Shown piece after piece: positions 1 through 8,330 of a stretch of 14,632 nt of DNA. The position numbers and the translations under genes are program-made. The notes under the pieces were generated by a model. That model was given only the letters and a program-made list of their open reading frames with translations. It was not told the DNA's origin and ran no database searches. The DNA lies in contig JBBSRC010000096.1 in NCBI GenBank assembly GCA_038243395.1, positions 1 to 14,632 of the forward strand. The letters are read 5' to 3'. Source of the DNA: Gelidibacter sp038243395 (GTDB lineage: Bacteria; Bacteroidota; Bacteroidia; Flavobacteriales; Flavobacteriaceae). The stretch's first letter is position 1; each line of letters opens with the position of its first letter.

Positions 1-128
1 ACAGGTATTTTAATGAGTTTTGTTTTAGGATAAACCGATCACAAAGCAAAGCCACGATATTCAACAATCTTATTGTGAAAATGGTGAAAGGGGACAAAAT
101 TTATCAGACTGAATTAATAAGTAACTAA
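1..128 (+). mobile_element. IS1595-family (ISXO2-like) transposase, C-terminal end, cut by window edge
   Basis: Read in the frame starting at base 3, this stretch encodes 41 residues ending at a TAA at 126-128. It begins RYFNEFCFRINRSQSK and continues TIFNNLIVKMVKGDK. The pattern Y-[LF]-[DN]-E-[FY]-C-[FY]-R-[FI]-N-R followed by an 'IF..LI..MV' helix is what I know as the end of ISXO2-like/IS1595 transposases. Most of the gene lies outside the window, so intactness cannot be judged. The next gene converges on it, with only 18 bp between the two stop codons, and I see no clear terminal inverted repeat in that gap. Either the right end of the element is very short or this is a remnant. The assignment rests on motif recall over a short peptide. 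Confidence 0.72.
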
Positions 129-146
129 CTACTGACCTCTATTTAT

Positions 147-689
147 TTAAAACCTATACCCTAAATTAAAACCAAACTTTCCAACAAAAGTGACACCTCT
201 TTCACCTGCATTAAATAAATTTCTTCCAAATCCGCCATTGACTTCAAATACGAATCCACCTTTAGTCAACCACTTACCGCCCAGGCCTAGACCCAATGCG
301 AAATCTGTGGTCTTTTCCACATCGGAATATCCAACACTGTCGTTGTAATACACGTAGGTATCATCTATTGAATTTAGCATACCAAAACCTTCCAAAAAGA
401 ATCCTGCAGCATATTTTTTACCAAAGAACACTCGATAATATGGAGACACATAATAGTTGAGATCTGTATCTAAATTTTCCTGATCAAAAGGGATTAAGGC
501 TGAAATCCCTACAGAGGAATTTTCTGATAAATTTCGCTCATAACTCGCTTCGAATGCACCAAGCAATAGAAATATAGCGTTTATTTTCACTTCATTCTGC
601 CCTGAATTGGTTTTCTTTATACTATCATTTTGAGCTTGGGAAGCCATCACAGCGAAGAGCATTAAAAATGCAATAACATAATTTTTCAT
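147..689 (-). CDS. Small outer-membrane beta-barrel protein (DUF3575-like)
   Basis: A 180-residue exported protein. Residues 1-19 form a signal peptide (Lys2, hydrophobic core IAFLMLFAVMA, cleavage near SQA|Q). The mature part alternates polar and hydrophobic residues, has many Gly and aromatic residues, and ends GYRF with a terminal Phe, as expected for an 8-strand-like barrel inserted by the BAM complex. The stretches VKINAIFLLLGAFEASYE and YYVSPYYRVFFGKKYAAGF resemble the DUF3575-like small barrels common in flavobacteria; that family name is recall, not a search. Function is unknown. It lies 108 bp downstream of the metal ATPase on the same strand, and a weak hairpin in the gap makes co-transcription uncertain. 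It looks complete. Confidence 0.75.
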   Translation of the reverse strand: MKNYVIAFLMLFAVMASQAQNDSIKKTNSGQNEVKINAIFLLLGAFEASYERNLSENSSVGISALIPFDQENLDTDLNYYVSPYYRVFFGKKYAAGFFLEGFGMLNSIDDTYVYYNDSVGYSDVEKTTDFALGLGLGGKWLTKGGFVFEVNGGFGRNLFNAGERGVTFVGKFGFNLGYRF

Positions 690-734
690 AAGTAAGCGGT
701 TGGATTTAGGGGTTATAATTTAAAAAGACAATGT

Positions 735-778
735 TATAAAAAATGTGGCGTTTAAAAAATTTTATTTGCGAACGCGCC
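735..778 (-). terminator. Possible weak terminator after the efflux operon
   Basis: On the minus strand, downstream of the ATPase stop, GGCG-(CG)-TT can pair with AA-CGCC across an A/T-rich loop, followed by ACATTTTTTAT. The stem is only 6 bp with a 2-nt bulge and a long loop, so it is a weak candidate. Its position between the last efflux gene and the small barrel gene is the main reason to list it. Confidence 0.25.
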
Positions 779-797
779 TAAATATAAATTATCTGAA

Positions 798-2789
798 TTA
801 CTTTTCATTATAAGCCAACAACCTCAGCGCATTAAGAACCACTACCAAAGTCGACCCTTCATGGAAAACAACCGCCAATCCAATCCCGGTGAGACCTAAA
901 ATAGTCGCAGGAACCAATAAAGCGACTACGCCCATACTGATCCAAATATTCTGGGTAATGATACGCTTGGATGCCCTGCTCAAACCAATCACAAACGGTA
1001 ACATTTCGATTTTATCTGACATTAATGCGACATCCGCAGTTTCTAAAGCTACATCACTTCCTGCCGCTCCCATGGCCACACTTACGGTACTAAATGCCAT
1101 GGCTGGGGCATCGTTAACGCCATCACCTACCATCGCTATTTTGCCGTCCTCCGCCATAAGTGCTTTGATAGCTTCAACCTTATCTTCGGGCAACAAATTG
1201 CCTTTAGCCTCGGTCAATCCGATTTGTTTGGCTATAGAATCACCAACGTTTTGATGATCACCAGTTAGCATGACCATCCGTTTAATACCGATAACTTTTA
1301 ATCTTTTTAGGGTTGCAATGGCTGCTTTTCTTGGAACGTCCATAACGCTTAATAAACCTATAACCTTATTATCATACCCCACTAACATTGCGGTATGACC
1401 TTCTTGCAACAAACCGTCCATTTTGGAGCGCAGTTCAGGAGCAAGGGTCAGGCCTTCATCGGTCATTAGTATTTCATTACCTATAAAAACAGTTTTCTCT
1501 TTATAAAGAGCACTGATACCTTTCCCTTGAATAGCATTAACATTGGAGGCTAAATTTTCGTGCACCATGTTAAATTGAGCTTTGACGTCTTTCGCAATTG
1601 CTCTTGCCAAGGGATGGTTGCTCAAGCTTTCTACTTCCAAAACAAGACGCGCTAAATTTTCTTCTGAATAATTATGAGTTGGAATTAAGTTCGTGAGCTT
1701 TGGTTTGCCTTCAGTTAAAGTTCCCGTTTTATCAAAAGCAATGGTTTTAATGGACCCCAGATCTTCAAGGGCTTTTCCTCCCTTAATTAATACTCCTTTT
1801 TGTGCGGCTCGTGCTATCCCACTTAAAACGGCACTTGGTGTGGAAATTGCCAACGCACACGGACTCGCTGCTACCAAAACTGTAATAGCCCGATACAAAC
1901 TCTCGTTGAAAGATTCATCGACCACTATATAAGCAAAACACAATATGATAACCACTAAAATAACAATGGGCACATACCATTTTTCAAATTTTTTGGTCAT
2001 GCGTTGCGTAGGCGATTTTTGCGTTTCCACCTCACTGACCATCTTGATAAGTCGTGCAACTGTAGAATCTTTGCTCAATTTCAAAACCAGCACTTCAATA
2101 CTTCCATCGCCATTAATGGTTCCCGTAAAGACAACATGCGAAGCATCAATTTCATTAAAACCCGGAAGATTTTCAGTAGTTGCAATTGGTGTTTTATCGA
2201 TGGGCATGCTTTCTCCAGTAATAGGCGCCTGATTAATGGCACTGTTTCCTTTGATTATAACACCATCGGCAGCAATTGTAGAGTTAGGCTTGACCACAAT
2301 AATGTCATTGATTTTCAATTCTTCAATAGCAACTTCTTCTATTTTACCTTCTCTTTTAACCAAGGCTGTTTTAGGCGACAAGTCCCCAAGTGCTTCAATA
2401 GACTTTTTTGCTTTATTCATGGCGTAACTCTCCAGCGCATGGCCTAAACTGAATAAGAATAAAAGCAAAGCACCTTCCGCCCAACTCCCAATATAAGCAG
2501 CACCGAGCGCGGCTGCAATCATTAAGAAGTCTATCTCAAACCCACCCCGTTTGATTTGATGAAAAGCTTCAATCGTGATATAATAGCCTCCTAATAAATA
2601 AGCCAGCGAATACGGAATCAGATAGCTCCAGACCGATTGGGAATCAGCTCCAAAAAAGTGGATCAGGAAACCAGTCACTAAAAAAACACCACACAGCAAT
2701 GAAAAATACAATTCCGTACGTGGACCAAAAATGCCACCATGGTCATGGCTATGTTCGTCCTCTTTACTTTCTTTATGAAGTTCTGTCAT
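798..2789 (-). CDS. Heavy-metal translocating P-type ATPase, P1B-4 (Co/Zn/Cd) type
   Basis: A 663-residue inner-membrane ATPase predicted to pump divalent metal from cytoplasm to periplasm. All P-type hallmarks are visible: TGES (191-194, actuator), SPC in the metal-binding helix (309-311), DKTGTLT with the phosphorylated Asp353, HP at 392-393, TGD (509-511) and GDGVND (555-560). SPC instead of CPC, and HEGST in the last helix (643-647), are signatures of subgroup P1B-4 (CoaT/CtpD/CzcP), tied to Co, Zn or Cd. There is no N-terminal HMA domain; a short HSHDHG run (13-18) may bind metal. About six membrane segments are apparent, as in P1B-4. I chose the ATG at 2789, ten bases after the adaptor stop; an upstream ATG at 2858 would overlap the adaptor gene by 59 bp and add an implausible leader. 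Probably the last gene of the efflux operon. Exact metal is inferred. Confidence 0.93.
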   Translation of the reverse strand: MTELHKESKEDEHSHDHGGIFGPRTELYFSLLCGVFLVTGFLIHFFGADSQSVWSYLIPYSLAYLLGGYYITIEAFHQIKRGGFEIDFLMIAAALGAAYIGSWAEGALLLFLFSLGHALESYAMNKAKKSIEALGDLSPKTALVKREGKIEEVAIEELKINDIIVVKPNSTIAADGVIIKGNSAINQAPITGESMPIDKTPIATTENLPGFNEIDASHVVFTGTINGDGSIEVLVLKLSKDSTVARLIKMVSEVETQKSPTQRMTKKFEKWYVPIVILVVIILCFAYIVVDESFNESLYRAITVLVAASPCALAISTPSAVLSGIARAAQKGVLIKGGKALEDLGSIKTIAFDKTGTLTEGKPKLTNLIPTHNYSEENLARLVLEVESLSNHPLARAIAKDVKAQFNMVHENLASNVNAIQGKGISALYKEKTVFIGNEILMTDEGLTLAPELRSKMDGLLQEGHTAMLVGYDNKVIGLLSVMDVPRKAAIATLKRLKVIGIKRMVMLTGDHQNVGDSIAKQIGLTEAKGNLLPEDKVEAIKALMAEDGKIAMVGDGVNDAPAMAFSTVSVAMGAAGSDVALETADVALMSDKIEMLPFVIGLSRASKRIITQNIWISMGVVALLVPATILGLTGIGLAVVFHEGSTLVVVLNALRLLAYNEK

Positions 2790-2799
2790 ACTTTGTTTT

Positions 2800-3945
2800 T
2801 TAATGTGAATGCCCTCCGCCTTCCGAGTCATTGAGCAACATATAGGTGCCATTAACAACGATTTTTTTATCTTTTAAAGATTCTGCATTAATAACTTCCA
2901 CAAAATCCTCCGTTTGTAAACCGATATTTAATTTAACTTTTTTAAGATGGTATTCATTAGCCGTTTCACTTATTACCAGCAGTGCAAAATAATCATTTTC
3001 TACTTGAATAATGGCTGTTTTTGGTAATGACATTGCTTTTGAACTGCCACTTATAATTTCAGCCTCCGCAAACATCCCCACAATGAATCCGGTATGATCG
3101 TCATCAATATGGCCATGCACTGTAACTCTTCTACTAGTCGGATCGATGATTGTGCCCACCAAATGAACTTCTGCCTTAAAAATACTATCAGAAGCCTCAG
3201 GGATTCTAAAATCAATTTTCTGGCCCTTCTTTATTTTAAGAATATCCCTTTCAAACACCGATAATTCCAAATGAATGTGATCCGTGTCAATAATTTCCAA
3301 AATAACATCGGCCGGAGATACATAGGTACCATTACTTACGTGAACTTTAGTCACAAAGCCGTCAATGGGTGCATAAAGATTAATACTGGATGTGATCGTT
3401 CCGTTGTCGACGGATGCGGGATTGATATTCATCATCTGCAACTTCTTTTTCAAACCATTGTAACGGGCCAAACTGCTTTTATAGTCGCTTTCAGATTTTA
3501 AAAAGTTCTTTTCCGAAGTGATTTTTTCATCATACAAGGTTGTTTGACGTGTAAACTCAGATTTCAAATAATTGAGTTGTTGAGCCAATTCCAAGTATTG
3601 CTGCTGGATTTCAATGTACTCCGTATTTTCAAGAGTCACTAAAAACTGTCCTTTTTTTACCTCATCTCCAATCAATAACGGAGTTTTGGTAACGTAACCT
3701 CCAACAAAAGTACTGACATTCGACTGATTGTGCGTCGGCACATCAATCACACCACTCGCTTTAATATTAACATAAAATTCATGTTCTTCAAGAGTTCCCA
3801 ATGCCATGCGTTCACCCTCAAACTGTTGTTTGGTGATGACCAAGTCATTAGTTTCTTCCTGGGTTTCTTTAGATTCTTCTTTGTTTTTCTCATTTCCACA
3901 AGCTACTAAAAGCATGAAAACGAATAAAATATGTAGCTTTTTCAT
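2800..3945 (-). CDS. czcB: RND efflux periplasmic adaptor lipoprotein (CzcB/CusB-type)
   Basis: A 381-residue membrane-fusion protein linking the RND pump to the outer-membrane channel. The N-terminus is a lipoprotein signal with lipobox LVAC (Cys16), followed by a Glu/Lys-rich linker. A lipoyl/barrel-sandwich half begins near 62 (GGYVTKTPLLIGDEVKKGQ, 82-100), a coiled-coil hairpin spans about 108-172, the second lipoyl half follows (YAPIDGFVTKVHVSNGTYVS, 191-210), then a beta-barrel domain (about 225-300) and a membrane-proximal domain. The protein ends GGGHSH, a possible metal-binding tail. Its ATG overlaps the stop of the upstream pump gene by one base (TAATG), so translation is probably coupled. 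The ATPase gene starts ten bases after its stop. Specificity for divalent metal is inferred from the partner pump. Confidence 0.93.
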   Translation of the reverse strand: MKKLHILFVFMLLVACGNEKNKEESKETQEETNDLVITKQQFEGERMALGTLEEHEFYVNIKASGVIDVPTHNQSNVSTFVGGYVTKTPLLIGDEVKKGQFLVTLENTEYIEIQQQYLELAQQLNYLKSEFTRQTTLYDEKITSEKNFLKSESDYKSSLARYNGLKKKLQMMNINPASVDNGTITSSINLYAPIDGFVTKVHVSNGTYVSPADVILEIIDTDHIHLELSVFERDILKIKKGQKIDFRIPEASDSIFKAEVHLVGTIIDPTSRRVTVHGHIDDDHTGFIVGMFAEAEIISGSSKAMSLPKTAIIQVENDYFALLVISETANEYHLKKVKLNIGLQTEDFVEVINAESLKDKKIVVNGTYMLLNDSEGGGHSH

Positions 3946-6900
3946 TAGTCTAAAATTAAATAATTGATTGCAATTATGGTTTGGTTATAACCATTAAGAT
4001 TATTCAGATAGGTCAGTTCAATATCCTTTGAAATCTCAATGCTTTGAATATATTGGAAAAAGTCAATTTCTCCCTCTTTGAGTGTGCGTTCAGCGGTTTT
4101 TATGATTTCTTCTGAAAGCCGTTTACCCTGCGTTTCATAATACTCAACCGCCTCATTATACTGTTGCAATTTGGCGAATAGCGTTTCTTGTTCCGCATGC
4201 CATTTTGATTGGTAATCCTGTTGTTGTTCTTCTACGATATCCTGAGCAATCTTTGACGCTTTTATTTTAGAAGAGTTACCAGAAAACAATAATGGAATTT
4301 TGAGACCGAATTGATAGCCAATATAATTTTTGTTGAGCCCATCATTAGTGCCTTGGAAATATTCAAAGTTCAGATCTGGTAAAAAACTTTGTTTTTCTTG
4401 ACGTAATCGCGCTTCATAATAAGATTTGGACTGTTCAAAGTAATTTAGTCCCGCATCATCATTTATAGCCACAGGATGCATGGTTAATTTCCGCAATGGC
4501 TCTTCTTGAACACTTATATCATCCACTTGAACAATCTTCTTTAAAAGCGCTTTGAACATGAGGACCTCTTGTTGCGATTGCTTGTAAAGCGTTTCTAATT
4601 GTTTTTGTTTAGACTGTGCAGTGATCATCTCCAAATAATTGGTTTCTCCCAATTCAAATCGTCTTTTGGCAGCATGGGCGAAATTTTGGTATAGGCTATC
4701 TAAATAGTGGTAGGATTTCGCCTTATGCTTCGCATAACTCAAATTGTAATAAGCCAGATACACGTCTCTTTTCATTGCCTGAATTCCAATATCACGTGCA
4801 GATTCCCGCATCCTTACCTGAGCCATATTTACTTTTTTATCAGCAAAATAGACCGTTGGAAACTTAAAATCCTGCGACACGCCAAACACTTCTAAAGGCT
4901 CATTATTAATCGCCATATTGTTTTCATCATACTGATAATAAATTGACGTTTTATCAAAACTGAAAGCACTGCCAACCAAGGCATCTGCTTCCTCAATCTG
5001 TAATGAAGAGGCCTTTAACCCAGAATTGTTTTCAATCGCCAAAGCAATGGTCTCCTCAATAGTCATCGGTTTTTCCTGAGCGTTGACATGAAATGTCAGC
5101 ATTAATAAAACAACGGTTACTAATCCTGTTTTGTTCATTTTTAATTCTTTTTTCTTTTCTACCCAGGCATATAACACTGGCAATACGACCAACGTTAAGA
5201 TGGTTGCACTAATTAATCCACCAATAACTACAGTTGCCAATGGGCGTTGCACTTCTGCACCAGCATTGGTTGAAATGGCCATGGGCAAAAACCCTAAAGC
5301 AGCAGCAGAAGCGGTTAATAAAACAGGCCTTAAGCGTTCTTGTGTAGCGCGTTTGATGCGTTCATCAATATTGGTCATGCCTTGACTTTTAAGCTCTCTA
5401 AAATGCTCAATCAACACAATCCCGTTAAGGACTGCAATTCCAAAAAGCGCGATAAAACCAACCCCCGCCGAAATACTGAACGGCAAATCCCGCATCCATA
5501 AAAACAAAATCCCACCCACTGCAGATAAGGGAATGGCGGTGTAAATCATCAACGCATCCTTGACGGAATGGAATGCAAAGTAGAGCAAAATAAAAATCAG
5601 CACCAATGCCACTGGAACAGCGATCATCAATCGTGATTTGGCGCTTTGTAAATTCTCAAACTGCCCACCGTAGGTTATCGTGTAGCCTGTTGGCAGTTTC
5701 AATTTACTTTCAATTATATTTTGTACTTCTTCAACCACCGATTGTAAATCTCGATTTCTAACATTGACTCCAACCACGATACGGCGCTTGGTGTCATCGC
5801 GAGATATCTGTGCGGGTCCAGTAGTATAAGTAATTTCAGCCAATTCGCTTAAAGGAATTTTAGCACCGTTTGGCGCATCCACGTACAAGTTTTCAAGATG
5901 TTCGATATTCTTCCGTTTTGATTCTTCGAGTCGAACGACCAAATCGAATCGGCGTTCGCCTTCAAAAACACTGCCTACTGTTCCACCAGCAAAACCTGTG
6001 GAAATCAATTGGTTCAAATCGTAAATATTGAGTCCGTAGCGTGCAATTTTAGCGCGATTGAACTTCACACTCATTTGCGGCAAACCCTCTACTTTTTCCA
6101 CAATAATGTCAGAAGCTCCTTCAACATTTTGGATCAAGGTCTTTATTTCATCCGCTTTCTGAGCTAAAACCGATAGATCATCGCCAAAAATCTTGATGGC
6201 CAAATCTGCTCTCACTCCCGTAATCAATTCATTAAATCGCATTTCTATCGGTTGCGTAAACTCCAATTCCAATCCTGGAATAACTTTCAATGCCTCCTCA
6301 AATTTATCGGCCAATTCATTTTTTGAGCTGGCAGAAGTCCATTCCTTCTTAGGATTCAATGTGATAATCACGTCACTTTCCTCCATAGACATGGGATCGG
6401 TCGGCACTTCCGCCGCTCCAATACGTGTCACCACTTGATCCACTTCTGGAAAATTATCTAATAATATTTGCTCTATTTTAGTCGTAACTTCTATAGTTTT
6501 ACTTAATGACGTTCCAGTTTTTAAGACGGGCTGAATTACAAAATCCCCTTCATCAAGCGTAGGCACAAATTCGCCACCCATTCTGCTAAAAATCCAACCG
6601 CTTAATACCAATAATATTACAGAAAACCCAATAACGAGTCTCGTATTCAACAGTGCCCAGTTGATCACTGGTCGGTAGTGCCTGTTTAGAAAATTCATGA
6701 GACGTACCGATATATTGGAATCTTTTGGTTTTTCAGCTTTTAAGAACATTGCGGATACCACAGGAACATAAGTCAAACAAAAAATCATCGCCCCTATGAG
6801 CGCAAAACTGAAAGTCATCGCCATAGGTCTAAACATTTTGCCTTCTACGCCGCTCAGTGATAAAATTGGAATAAAAACTATTAAAATAATGAGTTGCCCG

Positions 6901-8261
6901 AAGATGGCAGAGTTCATCATTTTAGAAGCACTTTTTAAAGTAATGTTATCAATTTCCAATTTCTTTTCAGCCTTTGTAAGCGACTGGATTTTACCACTTT
7001 GTGTCACGATCTGGAAGGCAATAAACTCCACGATAATAACTGAACCATCAATGATAATTCCGAAATCAATTGCGCCAAGACTCATTAAGTTGGCATCAAC
7101 ACCAAATATATTCATCATTGAAATAGCAAACATTAAACTCAATGGAATCACTGAGGCCACCACCAACCCTGAACGCCAGTTACCCAATAATAGAACGACC
7201 ACAAAAATGACAATCAAGGAACCTAATATGAGATTTTCGGCAACTGTAAACGTGGTTTTATCAATTAGTTCTGTACGCTCTAAAAAGGCATTAATATAAA
7301 CCCCTTCTGGCAAACTCTCCTCAATTGAAGCGACACGCTCCTTAACGGCTTCAATGATTTTTTTGGAGTCTCCATCTTTAATCATCATGATTTGACCCAT
7401 CACTTTTTCACCTTCTCCGTTCCCAGTAATAGCTCCAAAACGTGTAGCATGTCCAAAACCAACTTTAGCAATGTCCTTTACATAGATTGGGACACCATCG
7501 TTTTTAACAACAATGTTTTCTATATCTTCCAGTGATGTCACTAAGCCCTCTCCACGAATAAAAAAGGCCTGATTATTTTTTTCAATATATCCACCCCCAG
7601 CAACACTGTTGTTTTTTTCTAGCGCCTCATAAATTTCTGAAATAAAAATATTCATGGCATTCAACTGTTGCGGATTGATGGCTACCTCGTATTCCTTTAA
7701 AAAACCACCCCACGTATTGACCTCAACGACACCAGGGATTCCAGACAACTGCCGTTTGACAATCCAGTCTTGAATGGTACGTAACTCTGTGATGCTATAC
7801 CGGTCTTCATATCCGGGTTTCACATCAAGAATATATTGGTAGATTTCGCCCAAACCAGTTGTAATAGGCCCCATTTCTGGTAACCCAAAACCTTCAGGAA
7901 TTTTCTCGGACGCAGATTTGATTTTTTCTGCAATTAATTGTCGTGGCAGATACGTACCCATATCATCTTCAAACACCACTGTTACCACAGAAAGTCCAAA
8001 TTTGGAGATCGACCGAATCTCAATAACACCTGGCAAATTCGCCATTTCCAACTCCACTGGATAAGTGATAAATTGCTCAACATCTTGCGTTGACAGGTTG
8101 CGAGACGTGGTAATGACCTGTACTTGGTTATTGGTAATATCAGGAACTGCACCAATGGGAATTCTAGTCAAGGAAAAAATCCCGAAACCAATGACGAACC
8201 CCATAAATAATAGAATAATAAGCTTATTCCTTAAACTGAATTTAATAATGTTTTCTAACAT
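3945..8261 (-). CDS. czcA: CzcA-type heavy-metal RND pump fused to a TolC/CzcC-type outer-membrane factor
   Basis: A 1438-residue fusion. Residues 1-1041 make a full-length HME-RND proton/metal antiporter: first helix near 13-31, the periplasmic porter domain, helices from about 340, and the proton-relay helix IDFGIIIDGSVIIVE (398-412) with Asp399 and Asp405. The DFGxxxDG form is typical of divalent-cation pumps, whereas Cu/Ag pumps such as CusA differ here. MGGEFVPTLDEGDF (561-574) is another family signature. Residues 1042-1438 form a complete outer-membrane factor: MNKTG plus a hydrophobic core and VNA|Q (1042-1062) look like an intact signal peptide, then two Leu/Gln-rich coiled-coil repeats as in TolC/CzcC. 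CzcA alone is about 1040 residues and CzcC about 400, so neither partner is shortened and no stop lies between them. The OMF Met codon is at 5138. Similar long fusions exist in Bacteroidota; whether the product is cleaved is unknown. Confidence 0.95.
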   Translation of the reverse strand: MLENIIKFSLRNKLIILLFMGFVIGFGIFSLTRIPIGAVPDITNNQVQVITTSRNLSTQDVEQFITYPVELEMANLPGVIEIRSISKFGLSVVTVVFEDDMGTYLPRQLIAEKIKSASEKIPEGFGLPEMGPITTGLGEIYQYILDVKPGYEDRYSITELRTIQDWIVKRQLSGIPGVVEVNTWGGFLKEYEVAINPQQLNAMNIFISEIYEALEKNNSVAGGGYIEKNNQAFFIRGEGLVTSLEDIENIVVKNDGVPIYVKDIAKVGFGHATRFGAITGNGEGEKVMGQIMMIKDGDSKKIIEAVKERVASIEESLPEGVYINAFLERTELIDKTTFTVAENLILGSLIVIFVVVLLLGNWRSGLVVASVIPLSLMFAISMMNIFGVDANLMSLGAIDFGIIIDGSVIIVEFIAFQIVTQSGKIQSLTKAEKKLEIDNITLKSASKMMNSAIFGQLIILIVFIPILSLSGVEGKMFRPMAMTFSFALIGAMIFCLTYVPVVSAMFLKAEKPKDSNISVRLMNFLNRHYRPVINWALLNTRLVIGFSVILLVLSGWIFSRMGGEFVPTLDEGDFVIQPVLKTGTSLSKTIEVTTKIEQILLDNFPEVDQVVTRIGAAEVPTDPMSMEESDVIITLNPKKEWTSASSKNELADKFEEALKVIPGLELEFTQPIEMRFNELITGVRADLAIKIFGDDLSVLAQKADEIKTLIQNVEGASDIIVEKVEGLPQMSVKFNRAKIARYGLNIYDLNQLISTGFAGGTVGSVFEGERRFDLVVRLEESKRKNIEHLENLYVDAPNGAKIPLSELAEITYTTGPAQISRDDTKRRIVVGVNVRNRDLQSVVEEVQNIIESKLKLPTGYTITYGGQFENLQSAKSRLMIAVPVALVLIFILLYFAFHSVKDALMIYTAIPLSAVGGILFLWMRDLPFSISAGVGFIALFGIAVLNGIVLIEHFRELKSQGMTNIDERIKRATQERLRPVLLTASAAALGFLPMAISTNAGAEVQRPLATVVIGGLISATILTLVVLPVLYAWVEKKKELKMNKTGLVTVVLLMLTFHVNAQEKPMTIEETIALAIENNSGLKASSLQIEEADALVGSAFSFDKTSIYYQYDENNMAINNEPLEVFGVSQDFKFPTVYFADKKVNMAQVRMRESARDIGIQAMKRDVYLAYYNLSYAKHKAKSYHYLDSLYQNFAHAAKRRFELGETNYLEMITAQSKQKQLETLYKQSQQEVLMFKALLKKIVQVDDISVQEEPLRKLTMHPVAINDDAGLNYFEQSKSYYEARLRQEKQSFLPDLNFEYFQGTNDGLNKNYIGYQFGLKIPLLFSGNSSKIKASKIAQDIVEEQQQDYQSKWHAEQETLFAKLQQYNEAVEYYETQGKRLSEEIIKTAERTLKEGEIDFFQYIQSIEISKDIELTYLNNLNGYNQTIIAINYLILD
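5136..5160 (-). promoter_or_regulatory. Possible internal translation start of the outer-membrane-factor domain
   Basis: Within the pump gene, the Met codon that begins the OMF signal peptide (ATG at 5138-5136) follows the purine-only stretch AGAAAAGAAAAAAGAA, then TTAAAA. Bacteroidota often initiate at A-rich leaders instead of strong Shine-Dalgarno sites, so a separate OMF could be made from this ATG as well as from the fusion. The purine run also encodes the basic linker EKKKELK, so its composition may simply reflect the protein. Confidence 0.3.
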
Positions 8262-8281
8262 AATTCATATGAAAAATTGTT

Positions 8282-8305
8282 ATGAGCCATTAATAAACAG
8301 CTCAT
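8282..8305. repeat. Short inverted repeat between the small leader gene and the RND pump gene
   Basis: ATGAGC (8282-8287) and GCTCAT (8300-8305) are perfect 6-bp inverted copies around a 12-base A/T-rich loop, in the 69-bp gap before the pump start. It could be a weak mRNA hairpin or a protein-binding site. There is no T-run after it on the minus strand, so it is not a convincing terminator. Confidence 0.3.
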
Positions 8306-8330
8306 TTAAAATAACTTAAACCAAAATGAA

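Noticed and set aside
2790..2858. Upstream ATG extending the metal ATPase by 23 residues (MLMAPICCSM...)
   Set aside because: It overlaps the adaptor gene by 59 bp and its residues do not look like an ATPase N-terminus; they arise from reading the adaptor's 3' end in another frame. The ATG at 2789 fits the spacing better.
3943..5140. Pump/channel fusion as a sequencing frameshift or lost stop codon
   Set aside because: Both partners are full length, the frame is continuous through a coherent basic linker, and similar fused proteins are known in Bacteroidota, so an error is unlikely.
6796..7299. Plus-strand 167-codon open frame antisense to the RND pump
   Set aside because: A by-product of the long pump gene's codon usage on the opposite strand; no recognisable domain or start context.
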